Counted from the first letter of the stretch, positions 35,834 through 46,755 are shown. The stretch is DNA of 64,000 bases from Shewanella chilikensis (GCF_002836945.1 NZ_NIJM01000005.1:1-64000); one strand, 5' to 3'. The notes: generated by a model not told the origin, from the sequence alone. Made by a program: numbers and translations.

Positions 35834-37138
35834 ATGCAAGTTTCTGTTGAAACAACCCAAGGCCTGGAGCGTCGCCTGACCATCTCTGTTCCTGCAGAGC
35901 AGATCGAACAACTGGTTAAAGACAGCCTGCAACGCGAAGCCAAGCGTGCCCGTATCCCAGGTTTCCGTCCAGGTAAAGTCCCAGCAAGCGTGATTGAAAA
36001 GCGTTATGGCAAAGCGATTCGCCAAGACATTACCGGTGAAGTAATGCAGCGCAACTTCATTGAGGCCATCATTGCCGAGAAGTTGAACCCTGCCGGTGCT
36101 CCTACCTTTACCCCAGGTGCCACTGACGCCGAAAAGTTTGAGTTCACTGCGACCTTTGAAATTTATCCAGAAGTTGAAATCAAAGGCCTGGACGGTATCG
36201 AAGTTGAGCAGCCTGTTGCCGAAGTACAACAAGCCGACGTTGATAACATGATCGAAACTCTGCGCAAGCAACACGCGACTTACGAAGCGGTTGAGCGCGC
36301 TGCCGAAGACGGCGACAAAGTGGTTATCAACTTTGTTGGTAGCGTTGACGGTGAAGAGTTTGAAGGTGGCAAGGCCGAAGACTTCGAACTGCAACTGGGC
36401 AGCGGTCGCATGATCCCTGGTTTTGAAGAAGGCGTTAAAGGCCACAAAGCCGGTGAAGAGTTCGACATTGACGTGACTTTCCCTGAGGAATACCACGCTG
36501 AAAACCTGAAAGGCAAAGCCGCCAAGTTCGCTATCACAGTGAAAGAAGTCAAGGGCGCCAACCTGCCTGAAGTTAACGACGAGTTCGCCAAGCTGTTCGG
36601 TATCACCGATGGCGGCATCGATGCTCTGAAAGCTGAGATCAGCAAGAACATGGGCCGCGAGCTGGAACAAGCTCTGAAAGCCAATGTGAAAGAACAAGTT
36701 CTTGAAGGCCTGCTGGCTGCCAACGAAATCGAACTGCCAAAAGCGCTGATCGACGGTGAAGTTGACGTACTGCGTCGCCAAGCCATGCAGCGTTTCGGTG
36801 GTCAAGGTGCCAACATGCCTGAGCTGCCAGCCGAGCTGTTCACCGAACAAGCCGAGCGCCGTGTTAAAGTCGGTCTGCTGCTGGGCGAAGTGATTAAGTC
36901 CAACGAGCTGAAAGCCGAAGAAGAGCGCGTACAGGCATTGATTGCTTCCATGGCTTCTGCTTACGAAGATCCAAAAGAAGTGATCGAATACTACAACGGT
37001 AACGAAGAGTTGATGCAGAACATGCGCAACCTGGCTCTGGAAGAGCAAGCTGTTGAAGCGGTTCTGAAATCAGCCAAAGTGACTAAGAAAGATGTCGCTT
37101 TTGAAGAATTTATGAACAAGGCTACCGGCCGCGCATAA
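35834..37138 (+). CDS. tig: Trigger factor, ribosome-associated chaperone
   Basis: 434 residues (E. coli 432). The N-terminal ribosome-binding domain contains the signature PGFRPGKVP (about 45-53). The FKBP-like PPIase domain (about 155-240) includes [16 protein letters not shown] and [16 protein letters not shown], followed by the helical C-domain. It folds nascent chains at the ribosome exit. The start at 35834 ([14 protein letters not shown]) matches the family. Codon use is strongly biased, as in highly expressed genes. First gene of the tig-clpP-clpX-lon block. Confidence 0.97.
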   Translation: MQVSVETTQGLERRLTISVPAEQIEQLVKDSLQREAKRARIPGFRPGKVPASVIEKRYGKAIRQDITGEVMQRNFIEAIIAEKLNPAGAPTFTPGATDAEKFEFTATFEIYPEVEIKGLDGIEVEQPVAEVQQADVDNMIETLRKQHATYEAVERAAEDGDKVVINFVGSVDGEEFEGGKAEDFELQLGSGRMIPGFEEGVKGHKAGEEFDIDVTFPEEYHAENLKGKAAKFAITVKEVKGANLPEVNDEFAKLFGITDGGIDALKAEISKNMGRELEQALKANVKEQVLEGLLAANEIELPKALIDGEVDVLRRQAMQRFGGQGANMPELPAELFTEQAERRVKVGLLLGEVIKSNELKAEEERVQALIASMASAYEDPKEVIEYYNGNEELMQNMRNLALEEQAVEAVLKSAKVTKKDVAFEEFMNKATGRA

Positions 37139-37145
37139 CCTAAGC

Positions 37146-37176
37146 TTGACTTGCTTGGTTGTTCGCCATTTATAAT
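37146..37176 (+). promoter_or_regulatory. Probable clpP promoter
   Basis: TTGACT (37146-37151) and consensus TATAAT (37171-37176) with a long 19-bp spacer lie directly before the tig terminator hairpin, 51 bp upstream of clpP. Confidence 0.5.
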
Positions 37177-37213
37177 GGCTCGTATGAGGTCCCTCATGCG
37201 GGCCGTTTTTTAT
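37177..37213 (+). terminator. Terminator hairpin after tig, in the clpP leader
   Basis: A 12-bp stem (GGCTCGTATGAG with CTCATGCGGGCC) around GTCC, followed by GTTTTTTA. It ends the tig transcript and lies in the clpP 5' leader, so it may also attenuate clpP. Confidence 0.75.
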
Positions 37214-37226
37214 TTAGGGAAAGTTA

Positions 37227-37838
37227 ATGATGCATAACGCGCCAGAATCAGTACTTAATGCACTCGTTCCTATGGTGGTTGAGCAAACCGCCAAGGGAGA
37301 ACGCTCTTACGATATCTATTCACGTCTGTTGAAAGAGCGGGTGATCTTCCTGGTTGGTCAGGTTGAAGAGCACATGGCCAACTTGATCGTGGCACAGTTG
37401 CTGTTTTTGGAATCAGAAAACCCGGATAAAGAGATCTCTCTTTATATCAACTCACCAGGCGGCTCTGTCACTGCTGGTATGGCTATTTATGACACCATGC
37501 AGTTTATTAAGCCGGATGTCAGCACTGTATGTATCGGGCAAGCGGCCAGTATGGGCGCCTTCCTGTTGGCCGGTGGTGCCAAGGGTAAGCGTCACTGTTT
37601 GCCGAACTCGCGGGTGATGATCCATCAGCCTTTGGGTGGTTTCCAGGGCCAGGCATCGGATATCGCTATCCATGCCCAAGAGATCCTGGGGATTAAACAG
37701 AAGCTGAACCAGATGTTGGCCGAGCACACAGGTCAACCATTGGAAATCATCGAGCGGGATACCGACCGAGATAACTTTATGAGTGCTTCTCAGGCCATGG
37801 AATACGGTTTGGTGGATTCGGTTCTGACCAAACGTTAA
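37227..37838 (+). CDS. clpP: ATP-dependent Clp protease proteolytic subunit ClpP
   Basis: A 203-residue serine peptidase. The catalytic serine is in [14 protein letters not shown], the histidine in [10 protein letters not shown] and the aspartate in the [10 protein letters not shown] region; the oxyanion GGSV motif is in [12 protein letters not shown]. Fourteen subunits form the barrel that degrades proteins fed by ClpX or ClpA. AGGGAAAG precedes the ATGATG start. Followed after 88 bp by clpX. Confidence 0.97.
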   Translation: MMHNAPESVLNALVPMVVEQTAKGERSYDIYSRLLKERVIFLVGQVEEHMANLIVAQLLFLESENPDKEISLYINSPGGSVTAGMAIYDTMQFIKPDVSTVCIGQAASMGAFLLAGGAKGKRHCLPNSRVMIHQPLGGFQGQASDIAIHAQEILGIKQKLNQMLAEHTGQPLEIIERDTDRDNFMSASQAMEYGLVDSVLTKR

Positions 37839-37926
37839 GGCTGATTTTTGCTTATGGCTGGGCTATGCTCAGATTGAAGACGCTTAAGTGTATGGCAGTA
37901 GAGCAGACTGCAAAAGAGGTAGAGTA

Positions 37927-39207
37927 ATGGGTGACAACAAAGGCAACGGTGATAGCGGCAAATTGCTGTATTGCTCTTTCTGCGGAAAAAGCCAGCATGA
38001 AGTTCGCAAACTGATCGCCGGGCCATCTGTGTATGTATGCGACGAATGTGTCGAGTTGTGTAACGACATCATTCGCGAAGAGATAAAAGAGATTTCGCCC
38101 AATCGGGATCAGGACAAGCTGCCGACTCCCCATGAACTGCGCGCTCATTTGGATGATTACGTTATCGGCCAGGAGCAGGCCAAGAAGGTGTTGTCTGTAG
38201 CGGTTTATAACCACTACAAACGCCTGAAAAACAGCGCCCCCAAAGATGGTGTGGAGCTTGGCAAGAGTAATATTCTGCTTATCGGCCCAACTGGTAGTGG
38301 TAAAACCTTGCTGGCAGAGACCCTGGCGCGGTTCCTGAATGTGCCTTTTACCATGGCGGATGCCACCACATTGACCGAAGCCGGCTATGTGGGGGAAGAC
38401 GTTGAAAATATCATTCAGAAGCTGCTGCAGAAGTGCGACTATGATGTTGACAAGGCGCAGCGTGGTATTGTCTATATCGATGAGATTGACAAAATCAGCC
38501 GTAAGTCAGATAACCCTTCCATCACCCGGGACGTGTCCGGTGAAGGGGTGCAGCAGGCACTGCTGAAACTGATTGAAGGCACTGTTGCCGCTGTGCCTCC
38601 TCAGGGCGGTCGTAAACACCCACAACAGGAGTTCCTGCAGGTTGATACCTCCAAGATACTCTTTATTTGTGGTGGTGCCTTTGCCGGCCTTGAGAAGGTG
38701 ATTGAGCAGCGCTCCCATGTGGGCAGCGGTATAGGTTTTGGCGCTCAGGTTAAAGGTCAGGCTGAAAAGGCCACCATCACAGATACTCTGCTGCAGGTTG
38801 AGCCGGAAGACCTGGTCAAGTATGGCCTTATTCCTGAGTTTATCGGGCGTTTACCTGTGGTTGCGACCTTGGGTGAACTGGATGAAGCGGCGCTGGTGCA
38901 GATCCTGTCCGAGCCCAAAAACGCCATCACCAAGCAGTTTGCCACTTTGTTCGAGATGGAGAATGTCGAACTCGAGTTTCGCGATGACGCCCTCAAGGCG
39001 ATAGCACAAAAAGCCATGTCCCGTAAGACAGGTGCCCGCGGTCTGCGCTCCATCGTTGAGGCGATACTGCTGGATACCATGTATGACCTGCCGTCCATGG
39101 ATAACGTGGTCAAGGTGGTTATTGATGAGTCTGTGGTGAAAGGTGAGTCAGCGCCTATTCTTATTTATGAGAATAATGACTCCCAGGCTGCTGCCGGTGA
39201 CCAATAA
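37927..39207 (+). CDS. clpX: ClpX, AAA+ unfoldase of the ClpXP protease
   Basis: 426 residues. An N-terminal C4 zinc-binding domain (CSFCGK and CDECVELC), Walker A GPTGSGKT, Walker [11 protein letters not shown] and the IGF loop (SGIGFGAQ) that docks into ClpP are all present. It recognises and unfolds substrates. The start at 37927 ([14 protein letters not shown]) follows a purine-rich AGGTAGAG; the longer frame to 37888 has no family support. Confidence 0.97.
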   Translation: MGDNKGNGDSGKLLYCSFCGKSQHEVRKLIAGPSVYVCDECVELCNDIIREEIKEISPNRDQDKLPTPHELRAHLDDYVIGQEQAKKVLSVAVYNHYKRLKNSAPKDGVELGKSNILLIGPTGSGKTLLAETLARFLNVPFTMADATTLTEAGYVGEDVENIIQKLLQKCDYDVDKAQRGIVYIDEIDKISRKSDNPSITRDVSGEGVQQALLKLIEGTVAAVPPQGGRKHPQQEFLQVDTSKILFICGGAFAGLEKVIEQRSHVGSGIGFGAQVKGQAEKATITDTLLQVEPEDLVKYGLIPEFIGRLPVVATLGELDEAALVQILSEPKNAITKQFATLFEMENVELEFRDDALKAIAQKAMSRKTGARGLRSIVEAILLDTMYDLPSMDNVVKVVIDESVVKGESAPILIYENNDSQAAAGDQ

Positions 39208-39236
39208 CTGAGCAATAAGCTATCAGGTTGAAAATT

Positions 39237-39265
39237 AAGGAGTCCACTGGGGCTCCTTTTTTTAT
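39237..39265 (+). terminator. Rho-independent terminator after clpX
   Basis: AAGGAGTCC pairs with GGGCTCCTT around a short loop, followed by TTTTTTT; it separates clpX from lon. Confidence 0.85.
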
Positions 39266-39270
39266 CTTTA

Positions 39271-39300
39271 CCATTGAAAGCCGGGAAAGCGTCCCAATAT
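39271..39300 (+). promoter_or_regulatory. Heat-shock (sigma32) promoter of lon
   Basis: CCATTGAA (39271-39278), a 14-bp spacer and CCCAATAT (39293-39300) closely match the sigma32 consensus CTTGAA-n13/14-CCCCATnT. It is 36 bp upstream of lon, whose heat-shock control is established in E. coli. Confidence 0.75.
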
Positions 39301-39336
39301 ACTCAATGTAATCTTTAACTGAAACGGAATCGAACT

Positions 39337-41694
39337 ATGACCCTAGAGCGTGAAGCGCGAATCGAATTGCCCGTGCTGCCACTGAGAGACGTGGTGGTCT
39401 ATCCCCATATGGTAATTCCGTTATTCGTAGGACGTGAAAAGTCCATCCGTTGTTTGGAAACTGCCATGGCGCAGGATAAACAGATCATTCTTGTGGCGCA
39501 GCGGGATGCGGATCTGGACGAGCCTGGCATAGACGATATTTTCGACGTAGGTACAGTCGCTTCCATTTTGCAGCTGCTGAAGCTGCCCGATGGCACAGTC
39601 AAGGTATTGGTCGAAGGCGGCAAGCGCGCCCGCATAGAACGTTATACCCAGGAAGAAGAGTTCTTTGTTGCCACCGCACACTACCTGGAGTCTGAAGCGC
39701 TGGATGACAAGGAAGAAGAGGTGCTGGTTCGCAGCGCTATCAGTCAGTTTGAAGGCTATATCAAGCTGAACAAGAAAATTCCGCCCGAGGTACTCACCTC
39801 ACTCTCTGGTATTGAAGAGGCCGACAGACTGGCCGATACCATGGCGGCGCATATGCCGCTTAAGCTGGCAGACAAGCAGTCTGTACTGGAGATGGTCAAG
39901 GTCGGTGAAAGACTCGAATATCTGATGGCCATGATGGAAGCGGAAATCGACCTGCTGCAGGTAGAAAAACGTATCCGTTCTCGGGTCAAGAAGCAGATGG
40001 AAAAGAGCCAGCGTGAGTATTATCTCAACGAACAGATGAAGGCTATCCAGAAGGAGCTTGGCGATCTTGATGAGGGCCATGATGAATTTGAAAGCCTTGG
40101 CCGTAAGATTGAAGAAGCCGGCATGCCGGAAGAAGCCAAAGAGAAGGCGTCTGCTGAACTCAACAAGCTGAGAATGATGTCTCCGATGTCGGCCGAAGCC
40201 ACTGTGGTACGCAGCTATGTTGACTGGATGACCTCAGTGCCCTGGAAACAGCGCTCCAAGATTAAGCGTGACCTCTCCAAGGCCGAACAGGTGCTGGATA
40301 CAGATCACTATGGCCTGGAGAAGGTTAAAGAGCGGATCCTTGAGTATCTGGCAGTACAGAGCCGGGTGAAACAGCTTAAGGGGCCTATCCTGTGTCTGGT
40401 TGGCCCGCCAGGGGTAGGTAAGACATCCCTGGGACAATCTATTGCCAAAGCGACCGGTCGTAAATATGTGCGGGTCGCATTGGGCGGCGTGCGTGATGAG
40501 GCGGAAATCCGCGGTCACCGCCGTACCTATATAGGTTCTATGCCGGGCAAGATTATCCAGAAGATGGCCAAAGTCGGGGTGAAAAACCCGCTGTTTTTGC
40601 TCGATGAAATCGACAAGATGAGCTCGGACATGCGCGGCGATCCGGCCTCGGCATTGCTGGAGGTGTTGGATCCCGAGCAGAACGCCACCTTTAACGATCA
40701 CTACCTGGAAGTGGATTACGATCTGTCCGATGTGATGTTTGTGGCCACCTCCAACTCGATGAACATCCCGGGCCCCTTGTTGGATCGGATGGAAGTTATT
40801 CGTCTGAGCGGTTACACGGAAGATGAGAAACTCAATATTGCCAAGCAGCACTTGTTGCCGAAGCAGATTGAACGTAACGGCCTGAAGAAGACTGAAATCA
40901 CTATCGATGACAGCGCTATTCTCGGGGTGATCCGCTACTACACCCGTGAAGCCGGGGTGCGGGCGCTGGAACGTGAGCTGTCAAAGATTTGCCGTAAAGT
41001 GGTCAAACAGATCATGCTGGAGAAAGATACCAAGCATGTGGATGTCAATCAGGACAACCTCAAGTCTTTCCTCGGGGTACAGCGCTTTGACTATGGTAAG
41101 GCCGAGTCCAAGAACCAGATTGGCCAGGTGACAGGTTTGGCCTGGACCGAAGTAGGCGGCGATTTACTGACTATAGAAGCCACATCTGTGGCCGGTAAGG
41201 GTAAGCTCACCTATACAGGCTCTTTGGGTGATGTGATGCAGGAGTCTATCCAGGCCGCTATGACTGTGGTTCGGGCGCGCGCCGAGCAGTTGGGGATCAA
41301 CCCTGACTTCTACGAGAAGCGTGATATCCATGTGCACGTACCCGAAGGGGCAACCCCGAAAGATGGTCCATCTGCCGGTGCCGCCATGTGTACCGCGCTG
41401 GTTTCCAGCCTGACAGGTAACCCGGTCAAGGGTGAAGTCGCCATGACAGGTGAAATTACCCTGAGAGGCGAGGTGCTGCCAATCGGTGGCCTGAAAGAAA
41501 AACTGCTGGCGGCCCACCGCGGTGGCATTAAGCTGGTGTTGATACCCAAGGAAAACGAACGGGATCTGGAAGAAATTCCGGCTAACGTAGTGGCAGACTT
41601 GGAAATTCGTCCGGTTCGTTGGATAGACGAAGTGCTGCAATTGGCGCTTGAGCGACCAGTCGAAGGCTTTGAAGTGGTTAAAAATTTGGGCTAA
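39337..41694 (+). CDS. lon: Lon ATP-dependent protease
   Basis: A 785-residue LonA. The N-terminal LAN domain ([24 protein letters not shown]), a coiled-coil helical region, AAA+ module with Walker A GPPGVGKT (about 355) and Walker [11 protein letters not shown], and C-terminal protease domain with catalytic Ser in [11 protein letters not shown] (about 680) and the Lys in the [10 protein letters not shown] region. It degrades misfolded and regulatory proteins. The sigma32-like promoter lies directly upstream. The Shine-Dalgarno is weak. Confidence 0.97.
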   Translation: MTLEREARIELPVLPLRDVVVYPHMVIPLFVGREKSIRCLETAMAQDKQIILVAQRDADLDEPGIDDIFDVGTVASILQLLKLPDGTVKVLVEGGKRARIERYTQEEEFFVATAHYLESEALDDKEEEVLVRSAISQFEGYIKLNKKIPPEVLTSLSGIEEADRLADTMAAHMPLKLADKQSVLEMVKVGERLEYLMAMMEAEIDLLQVEKRIRSRVKKQMEKSQREYYLNEQMKAIQKELGDLDEGHDEFESLGRKIEEAGMPEEAKEKASAELNKLRMMSPMSAEATVVRSYVDWMTSVPWKQRSKIKRDLSKAEQVLDTDHYGLEKVKERILEYLAVQSRVKQLKGPILCLVGPPGVGKTSLGQSIAKATGRKYVRVALGGVRDEAEIRGHRRTYIGSMPGKIIQKMAKVGVKNPLFLLDEIDKMSSDMRGDPASALLEVLDPEQNATFNDHYLEVDYDLSDVMFVATSNSMNIPGPLLDRMEVIRLSGYTEDEKLNIAKQHLLPKQIERNGLKKTEITIDDSAILGVIRYYTREAGVRALERELSKICRKVVKQIMLEKDTKHVDVNQDNLKSFLGVQRFDYGKAESKNQIGQVTGLAWTEVGGDLLTIEATSVAGKGKLTYTGSLGDVMQESIQAAMTVVRARAEQLGINPDFYEKRDIHVHVPEGATPKDGPSAGAAMCTALVSSLTGNPVKGEVAMTGEITLRGEVLPIGGLKEKLLAAHRGGIKLVLIPKENERDLEEIPANVVADLEIRPVRWIDEVLQLALERPVEGFEVVKNLG

Positions 41695-41780
41695 CGCAAG
41701 AAAATGTCCTATGCCACTAAAAAAAATGAAAAAAGGGGCTTAACAAAACCCAGACCTGTGGTAGCCTAGGTCTGTGGAGA

Positions 41781-41812
41781 GCCAGTTGTGCCAAGCCCTT
41801 GGGGCAACTGGC
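41781..41812 (+). terminator. Hairpin between lon and hupB
   Basis: GCCAGTTGTGCC pairs with GGGGCAACTGGC, followed by only TTT. Just upstream, AGACCT/AGGTCT (about 41751-41774) forms a second small hairpin. Probably a terminator for lon. Confidence 0.5.
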
Positions 41813-41951
41813 TTTGAGCTGTATCCAATTTAAATTCTTTGGTTTTCCAACTGAGCTTGAACTTTGGTATCAAGCTTGTTATAAAAGCCTCCGCAGACCG
41901 CTCTAGAGAAGGATTTGGTTGCGGCGCGAAAACTACATTCAAGGGGATGAC

Positions 41952-42224
41952 ATGAACAAATCTGAACTAATCGAGAAAATCGCTTCTGGTGCTGACATTT
42001 CTAAAGCCGCTGCCGGCCGCGCACTGGACTCTTTCATCGCAGCTGTGACTGATGGTCTGAAAGAAGGCGACAAAATTTCTCTTGTTGGTTTCGGTACTTT
42101 TGAAGTGCGTGAGCGCGCTGAGCGTACTGGTCGTAACCCACAGACCGGGAAAGAGATCAAAATCGCTGCAGCTAAGATCCCTGCATTCAAAGCAGGTAAA
42201 GCTCTTAAAGACGCTGTTAACTAA
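41952..42224 (+). CDS. hupB: DNA-binding protein HU-beta
   Basis: A 90-residue HU-family protein, [18 protein letters not shown] through the DNA-binding arm [14 protein letters not shown]. It compacts and bends DNA. The start at 41952 follows AAGGGGATGAC; the upstream frame to 41919 is not conserved. It has its own 250-bp upstream region and terminator. Confidence 0.97.
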   Translation: MNKSELIEKIASGADISKAAAGRALDSFIAAVTDGLKEGDKISLVGFGTFEVRERAERTGRNPQTGKEIKIAAAKIPAFKAGKALKDAVN

Positions 42225-42260
42225 TTAACATCGTAGCCTTTGTAGGCTTTCGTAAAGATT

Positions 42261-42284
42261 AAGCACTGCCAGGCAGTGCTTTTT
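42261..42284 (+). terminator. Rho-independent terminator after hupB
   Basis: AAGCACTGCC-A-GGCAGTGCTT stem followed by TTTT. Confidence 0.9.
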
Positions 42285-42372
42285 ACGGATTGGGAAGCGC
42301 CGGATTAGCCGACGTTTCGGAGTGTGAGGATAAGCTGAAGTAGCGTCTGCAGACTCCATTCATGTTACAGAT

Positions 42373-42405
42373 AGGCGCATCCCACAAGAGATGCGCCTTT
42401 TTTTT
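42373..42405 (+). terminator. Second strong terminator, just before ppiD
   Basis: AGGCGCATC pairs with GATGCGCCT and is followed by eight T. It stands about 90 bp beyond the hupB terminator and 28 bp before the ppiD start, so either a short RNA ends here or it attenuates ppiD. Confidence 0.8.
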
Positions 42406-42432
42406 ACTATTAATCGCTAAGCGAGACGTCTG

Positions 42433-44292
42433 ATGTTAGAGAAGATTCGCGAAGGGTCACAGGGCGTAATAGCCAAAGGTATTTTGGTACTGGTGATACT
42501 TTCCTTTGCATTTGCTGGTGTAAGCAGTTACCTGGGTTCCTCCTCAGTGGCTCCGGCCGCCACAGTCAATGGTGAAGAGATTTCCACAACCGAACTGGAC
42601 CAGGCCTATCAAAGCGAGCGTGCCCGTCTGGAACAACAGTTGGGTGAGATGTTTGACGCCCTGGCGGCCAATGATGCTTATCTGGCCAGTATCAAGCAAG
42701 GCGTGCTTGAACGTCTGGTAGCGCAAAAGCTGCTGGATCAAGCCGCTGCTGAAATGGGCTTGAGAGTGTCCAATGCTCAAATCGCAGAAGCCATTAGACA
42801 AGAACCGGCTTTCCAGACTGAAGGCAAGTTTGACAACGATCGCTTCGAAGCGATTCTGCGCCAACTGGGCTATCAACAAGCCACTTTCCGTGAAAGCATG
42901 CGGGTGGACATGACTCGTCGACAGCTGATTAGCGCCTTGATTGGCAGTGAGTTTGTTCTCAATGGTGAAGCCGAATCTCTGGCAAAGCTGCAGGGACAAA
43001 CCCGTGATATTCGCTATCTCTTGGTTGACGCTGAGCCTTTCCTGGGCCAAGCGACAGTGACCGAAGAGGAAGTCAAATCATTTTACGACACCAATCCGGC
43101 CCAATTTGAACGTCCGGAAATGATCAGTCTGGAATATGTTGAGCTTGATGCCAAAGATTTGGCCGATAGCATTGAGGTCAGCGATGAGCAAGCCAAGACT
43201 TACTATGATGAGCATCAGAATCAATATCAGACTGCCGAAAAGCGTCTGGCTGCCCATATTCTGATTGATGCCTCGACCGACAACGCCGAAGCCAAGGCCG
43301 AGGATATTCATAAGCAACTGGAAAACGGCGCTGATTTTGCTGCGCTGGCCAAGTCCGATTCCCAGGATACCTTGAGCGGTGAGAAGGGTGGTGAATTGGG
43401 TTGGTTTGAGCCTGGTGTGATGGATCCTGCTTTTGATGACGCTCTGTTTGCATTGAGTAAGGGTGATGTCTCCAAAGTGGTCAAGACACCATTTGGTTTC
43501 CATATCATCAAGTTATTGGATATCCAAAGCGGTCAGACTGCTCCTTTCGCCGAAGTGAAAGACAAGATAGTTGCCCAACTCAAGCAGGATGAAGCAGTCA
43601 ACCAATTCTATGGTTTGCAGCAAAAACTGGCCGATACCAGCTATGAAATCCCTGATAACCTGCAGGAGGCGGCCAAGGCCGTTGGTGCAGAGATCAAGAC
43701 TACCCGGTTGTTCGGCCGTGATAACGCGCCTGCGCCTTTCGATAAGCCGGAGCTGTCCAAGGCCGCCTTCTCCAGTGATGTACTGGGAGGTATGAACAGT
43801 GAGCTGCTTGAAGTAGAGCGCAACCATGTCGTGGTTATCCGCGTTAAGGAACATCAACAAGCCGGCACGCTGGAATTCGCCGAAGTGAAGCCTGCCATTG
43901 AAGCGCGTCTTAAGCAGCAAAAAGCCAATGAGATTGCTCGTGACAAGGCGCAGGAATACATGGTCAAGCTCAAAGAAGGCAGTGCTGATATCGCGCTGCA
44001 GAGCCGTGCTAACCTGGGACGTTTCACCCAGGACGTAGATTCGGCTTTGGTGAGCAAGGCATTCCAGATGGCCAAGGCCAAAGAGGGCTTGAGCGTTGAT
44101 ACTGTATCGCTGGCGACCGGTTATGCGGTAGTGGTATTGGATGCAATCCATGCCACTGAAAGCGTACCTGCCGATCAGGTTGCGGCCATTAAGCAAGGTC
44201 TTAATAGCCAGTACGGTGAGAATGACTATCGCGCTGTTATCGATATGCTGAAGGCCAAAGCTGAAATCGTTTACCCGGAAGGCGATGAGTAA
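42433..44292 (+). CDS. ppiD: Periplasmic folding chaperone PpiD, parvulin-type PPIase
   Basis: A 619-residue protein anchored by one N-terminal membrane segment (GVIAKGILVLVILSFAFAGVSSYL), followed by a SurA-like N-domain. A parvulin domain (about 265-360) carries AAHILID, GELGWFEPGVMDPAFDDALF and TPFGFHIIKL. It chaperones newly exported proteins near the Sec translocon. Its place after hupB is conserved in gammaproteobacteria. Its start is 28 bp behind a strong terminator. Confidence 0.95.
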   Translation: MLEKIREGSQGVIAKGILVLVILSFAFAGVSSYLGSSSVAPAATVNGEEISTTELDQAYQSERARLEQQLGEMFDALAANDAYLASIKQGVLERLVAQKLLDQAAAEMGLRVSNAQIAEAIRQEPAFQTEGKFDNDRFEAILRQLGYQQATFRESMRVDMTRRQLISALIGSEFVLNGEAESLAKLQGQTRDIRYLLVDAEPFLGQATVTEEEVKSFYDTNPAQFERPEMISLEYVELDAKDLADSIEVSDEQAKTYYDEHQNQYQTAEKRLAAHILIDASTDNAEAKAEDIHKQLENGADFAALAKSDSQDTLSGEKGGELGWFEPGVMDPAFDDALFALSKGDVSKVVKTPFGFHIIKLLDIQSGQTAPFAEVKDKIVAQLKQDEAVNQFYGLQQKLADTSYEIPDNLQEAAKAVGAEIKTTRLFGRDNAPAPFDKPELSKAAFSSDVLGGMNSELLEVERNHVVVIRVKEHQQAGTLEFAEVKPAIEARLKQQKANEIARDKAQEYMVKLKEGSADIALQSRANLGRFTQDVDSALVSKAFQMAKAKEGLSVDTVSLATGYAVVVLDAIHATESVPADQVAAIKQGLNSQYGENDYRAVIDMLKAKAEIVYPEGDE

Positions 44293-44401
44293 ATAGCTTC
44301 AGTGATTTAGCTTAGAAGCCGGTCCAAGTGACCGGCTTCTTTATGTCTGGGATTTATGTTCTGTGGTTAACCAGGGTGCCAGGACTTTGGCGAGCGGCAG
44401 G

Positions 44402-45075
44402 TTAGTCTGGTAAGCGCCAATCTATGGGCGCCTTGCCTTTGGTTATGAGGTAATCGTTGGCCCGATTGAAATGATTACAGCCAAAGAACCCTCTGTGAGC
44501 CGAGCGCGACGATGGCTGAGGGGCCTTTAAGATAAGATGTTTGCTGCCATCAATCCGCTGAGCCTTGAGCCCGGCAGGCTTCCCCCAAAGCAGAAATACC
44601 ACGCTTTTTGTGTATTTATCGACCGCCTCTATCACTCTATCGGTGAATAGTTCCCAGCCGATATGGGCATGGGAGTGTGGCTGATAACGCTCGACACTGA
44701 GCACAGTATTGAGCAGCAGCACGCCTTACTGGCCCAGCTGCAAAGATTGCCATGGCTTGGATAGCGAAATCCCGGGACTGTATTGGCCAGCTCCTTAAAC
44801 ATGTTCTGCAATGAAGGCGGTGGCATCACCCCTTTGGGCACTGAGAAGCACAGGCCGTGGGCCTGATCTGGATCATGATAGGGATCTCGTCCCAGGAGCA
44901 CTACTTTGACTTCTGATAGTGGTGTATAACGCAGGGCGTTGAAGGTATTGTTTTTGGGAGGGTAGATGATTTTTACCCGGGCACGCTCGGCGTTGATATA
45001 AGCCAGCGTCTTTTGAAAATAGGCTTGTTGTTTTTCAGGGCCCAGCACTTTGGCCCAACTGATATCCGTATGCAT
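44402..45075 (-). pseudogene. ung: ung, uracil-DNA glycosylase family 1, frameshifted
   Basis: Two overlapping reading frames together make a full-length Ung. The N-terminal part (45075 down to about 44725) runs through GRDPYHDPDQAHGLCFSVP to SHGNLCSWASK. The C-terminal part (about 44725 down to 44402) continues with GVLLLNTVLSVERYQPHSHAHIGWE to the end. The join fits loss of one G in an AAGGGC run near 44723-44727. Conserved motif residues are also changed: GQDPYH reads GRDPYH, and HPSPLS reads QPSSRS, removing the catalytic histidine. Loss of both frame and motif points to genuine decay rather than a sequencing slip. Nearby fabV and Mop genes look intact. Confidence 0.85.
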
Positions 45076-45110
45076 AACAAAAAACAGCGCCTTGCGGCGC
45101 TGCTCATTGA

Positions 45111-45323
45111 TTATTCGTCAACACCCAGCATTACGCTGCTGGCTTTGATCAGTGCGTATGCACTGTCACCGACTTTAAGCCCTAAACGCTCACAGGAGGC
45201 TTTGGTGACTACGGAAGTTAATTCGACACCCGGAGCCAGTTCAATGGTGACTTCGTTGTTTACAGAGCCTTCTTCGATGGCTTTGATGGTACCGCCAAGA
45301 CAGTTGCGTGCACTGATTTTCAT
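45111..45323 (-). CDS. Molybdenum-binding TOBE/Mop-domain protein
   Basis: A 70-residue single-domain protein (MKISARNCLGGTIKAIEEGSVNNEVTI then VVTKASCERLGLKVGD). This is the Mop/TOBE fold that binds molybdate in the cytoplasm as storage or homeostasis protein. AGGAG lies ahead of the ATG at 45323. It is 35 bp downstream of the ung remnant's start on the same strand, and no molybdate transporter gene is adjacent. Confidence 0.88.
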   Translation of the reverse strand: MKISARNCLGGTIKAIEEGSVNNEVTIELAPGVELTSVVTKASCERLGLKVGDSAYALIKASSVMLGVDE

Positions 45324-45500
45324 GGTTTTCTCCTGGAAGAATAATTAGCAAGGTAAAGAGTATAAACTCAATCGTCCTCAAGATGGATGCCTGAGCGACA
45401 AATTTGGGCTCCAAGCGCTGATTCTGCAACCATAGGTAAAATGCCCACGGTCGATTCATTGCCTGAAAGCTTATAATTTAACCTTTACTTGTGGTGGTAA

Positions 45501-45530
45501 AAGAAAACGCCGCTTGATAGCGGCGTTTTT
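45501..45530 (-). terminator. Bidirectional terminator after fabV
   Basis: AAAACGCCGC pairs with GCGGCGTTTT around TTGATA, 23 bp past the fabV stop on the minus strand. Confidence 0.85.
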
Positions 45531-45552
45531 CGGTCAGCGTTATTGTTTCAAT

Positions 45553-46755
45553 TTAGAGTTCAATCACGTCAAACTCAACGGCTGGATTAACGTCGGCATC
45601 ATAGTCTATGCCTTCGATACCAAAGCCAAACAACTTAAGGAATTCGGCCTTGTACTCACGGTAATCAGTCAGCTCACTGAGGTTTTCTGTGGTGATTTGT
45701 GGCCAGAGATCGCGACAATGCTGCTGGATGTCTTCTCTCAGCTCCCAATCGTCCAGGCGCAGGCGGTTGGCATCGTCTACTTCTGGCTTGCTGCCATCGG
45801 CCTTGTATAGGCGCTCGCTGAACATACGGTAAATCTGTTCCATACAGCCTTCATGCAGGCCTTCTTCGCGCATCTTCTTGAAGACCATGGCGATATACAG
45901 TGGCATTACCGGAATAGCCGAACTGGCCTGAGTGATCACACTCTTGAGCACGGCGACATTGGCACTGCCACCCTTGGCGGCCAGTCTTTGGTTCAGTTCG
46001 CCGGCGGCGCGGTCGAGATCCATCTTGGCTTTACCCAGAGCACCATGCCAGTAGATAGGCCAGGTCAGCTCTGTACCTATATAGCTGTAAGCTACTGTCT
46101 TGCAGCCATCGGCCAGCACACCGGCTTTGTCGAGGGCATCTACCCACAGTTCCCAATCCTGACCACCCATCACAGTCACAGTGTCGTTGATTTCCTGCTC
46201 TGTGGCCGGTTCAACCGAGGCTTCAATGATGGTGTCTTTGTTGGTGTCCACCGCGGTAGAGCGATATGACTCGCCGATAGGCTTGAGGGCTGAGCGGATC
46301 ACTTCGCCGCTGTCAGGCAATTTACGCACAGGCGAGGCCAGTGAATAAACTATCATGTCTATCTGGCCCAGATCGGCCTTGATCAGCTCAATCACCTTGG
46401 CTTTGGCTTCATGGCTGAAGGCATCACAGTTGATGCTCTTGGAATACAGGCCTTCTGCCTTGGCAAACTTGTCAAACGCCGCCGAGTTGTACCAACCGGC
46501 TGTGCCTGGTTTGGTTTCAGTGCCGGGCTTTTCAAAAAAGACCCCTATAGTGGCAGCGTCGGAACCAAAGGCGGCGGCAATACGGGAGGAGAGACCATAA
46601 CCACTGGAAGAACCTACCACCAGTACTTTCTTGGGGCCATTGGCTATCTTGCCTTTGGCCTTGGTGGTGTTGATCTGCTCCAGCACGTTGGCTTCACAGC
46701 CCAGAGGATGAGTAGTGGTACAAATGAAACCACGAATTTTAGGTTTAATAATCAT
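45553..46755 (-). CDS. fabV: Trans-2-enoyl-ACP/CoA reductase FabV (NADH)
   Basis: A 400-residue enoyl reductase. The NADH-binding [17 protein letters not shown] near residue 47, the VYSLASPVR motif and the catalytic Tyr-x8-Lys ([10 protein letters not shown]) identify FabV. It reduces the enoyl intermediate in the last step of fatty-acid elongation and is naturally tolerant to triclosan relative to FabI. It is monocistronic with its own terminator. Confidence 0.95.
   Translation of the reverse strand: MIIKPKIRGFICTTTHPLGCEANVLEQINTTKAKGKIANGPKKVLVVGSSSGYGLSSRIAAAFGSDAATIGVFFEKPGTETKPGTAGWYNSAAFDKFAKAEGLYSKSINCDAFSHEAKAKVIELIKADLGQIDMIVYSLASPVRKLPDSGEVIRSALKPIGESYRSTAVDTNKDTIIEASVEPATEQEINDTVTVMGGQDWELWVDALDKAGVLADGCKTVAYSYIGTELTWPIYWHGALGKAKMDLDRAAGELNQRLAAKGGSANVAVLKSVITQASSAIPVMPLYIAMVFKKMREEGLHEGCMEQIYRMFSERLYKADGSKPEVDDANRLRLDDWELREDIQQHCRDLWPQITTENLSELTDYREYKAEFLKLFGFGIEGIDYDADVNPAVEFDVIEL

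Noticed and set aside
35810-37048. A 412-codon open frame on the strand opposite tig
   Set aside because: It mirrors the strongly biased codon use of tig, has no ribosome site, reads as Phe/Leu/His-rich text with no domain, and overlaps a certain gene over its whole length.
44402-44722. The C-terminal half of ung as an independent gene
   Set aside because: Its start is an internal residue of Ung, there is no ribosome site, and it continues the upstream frame after a one-base shift.
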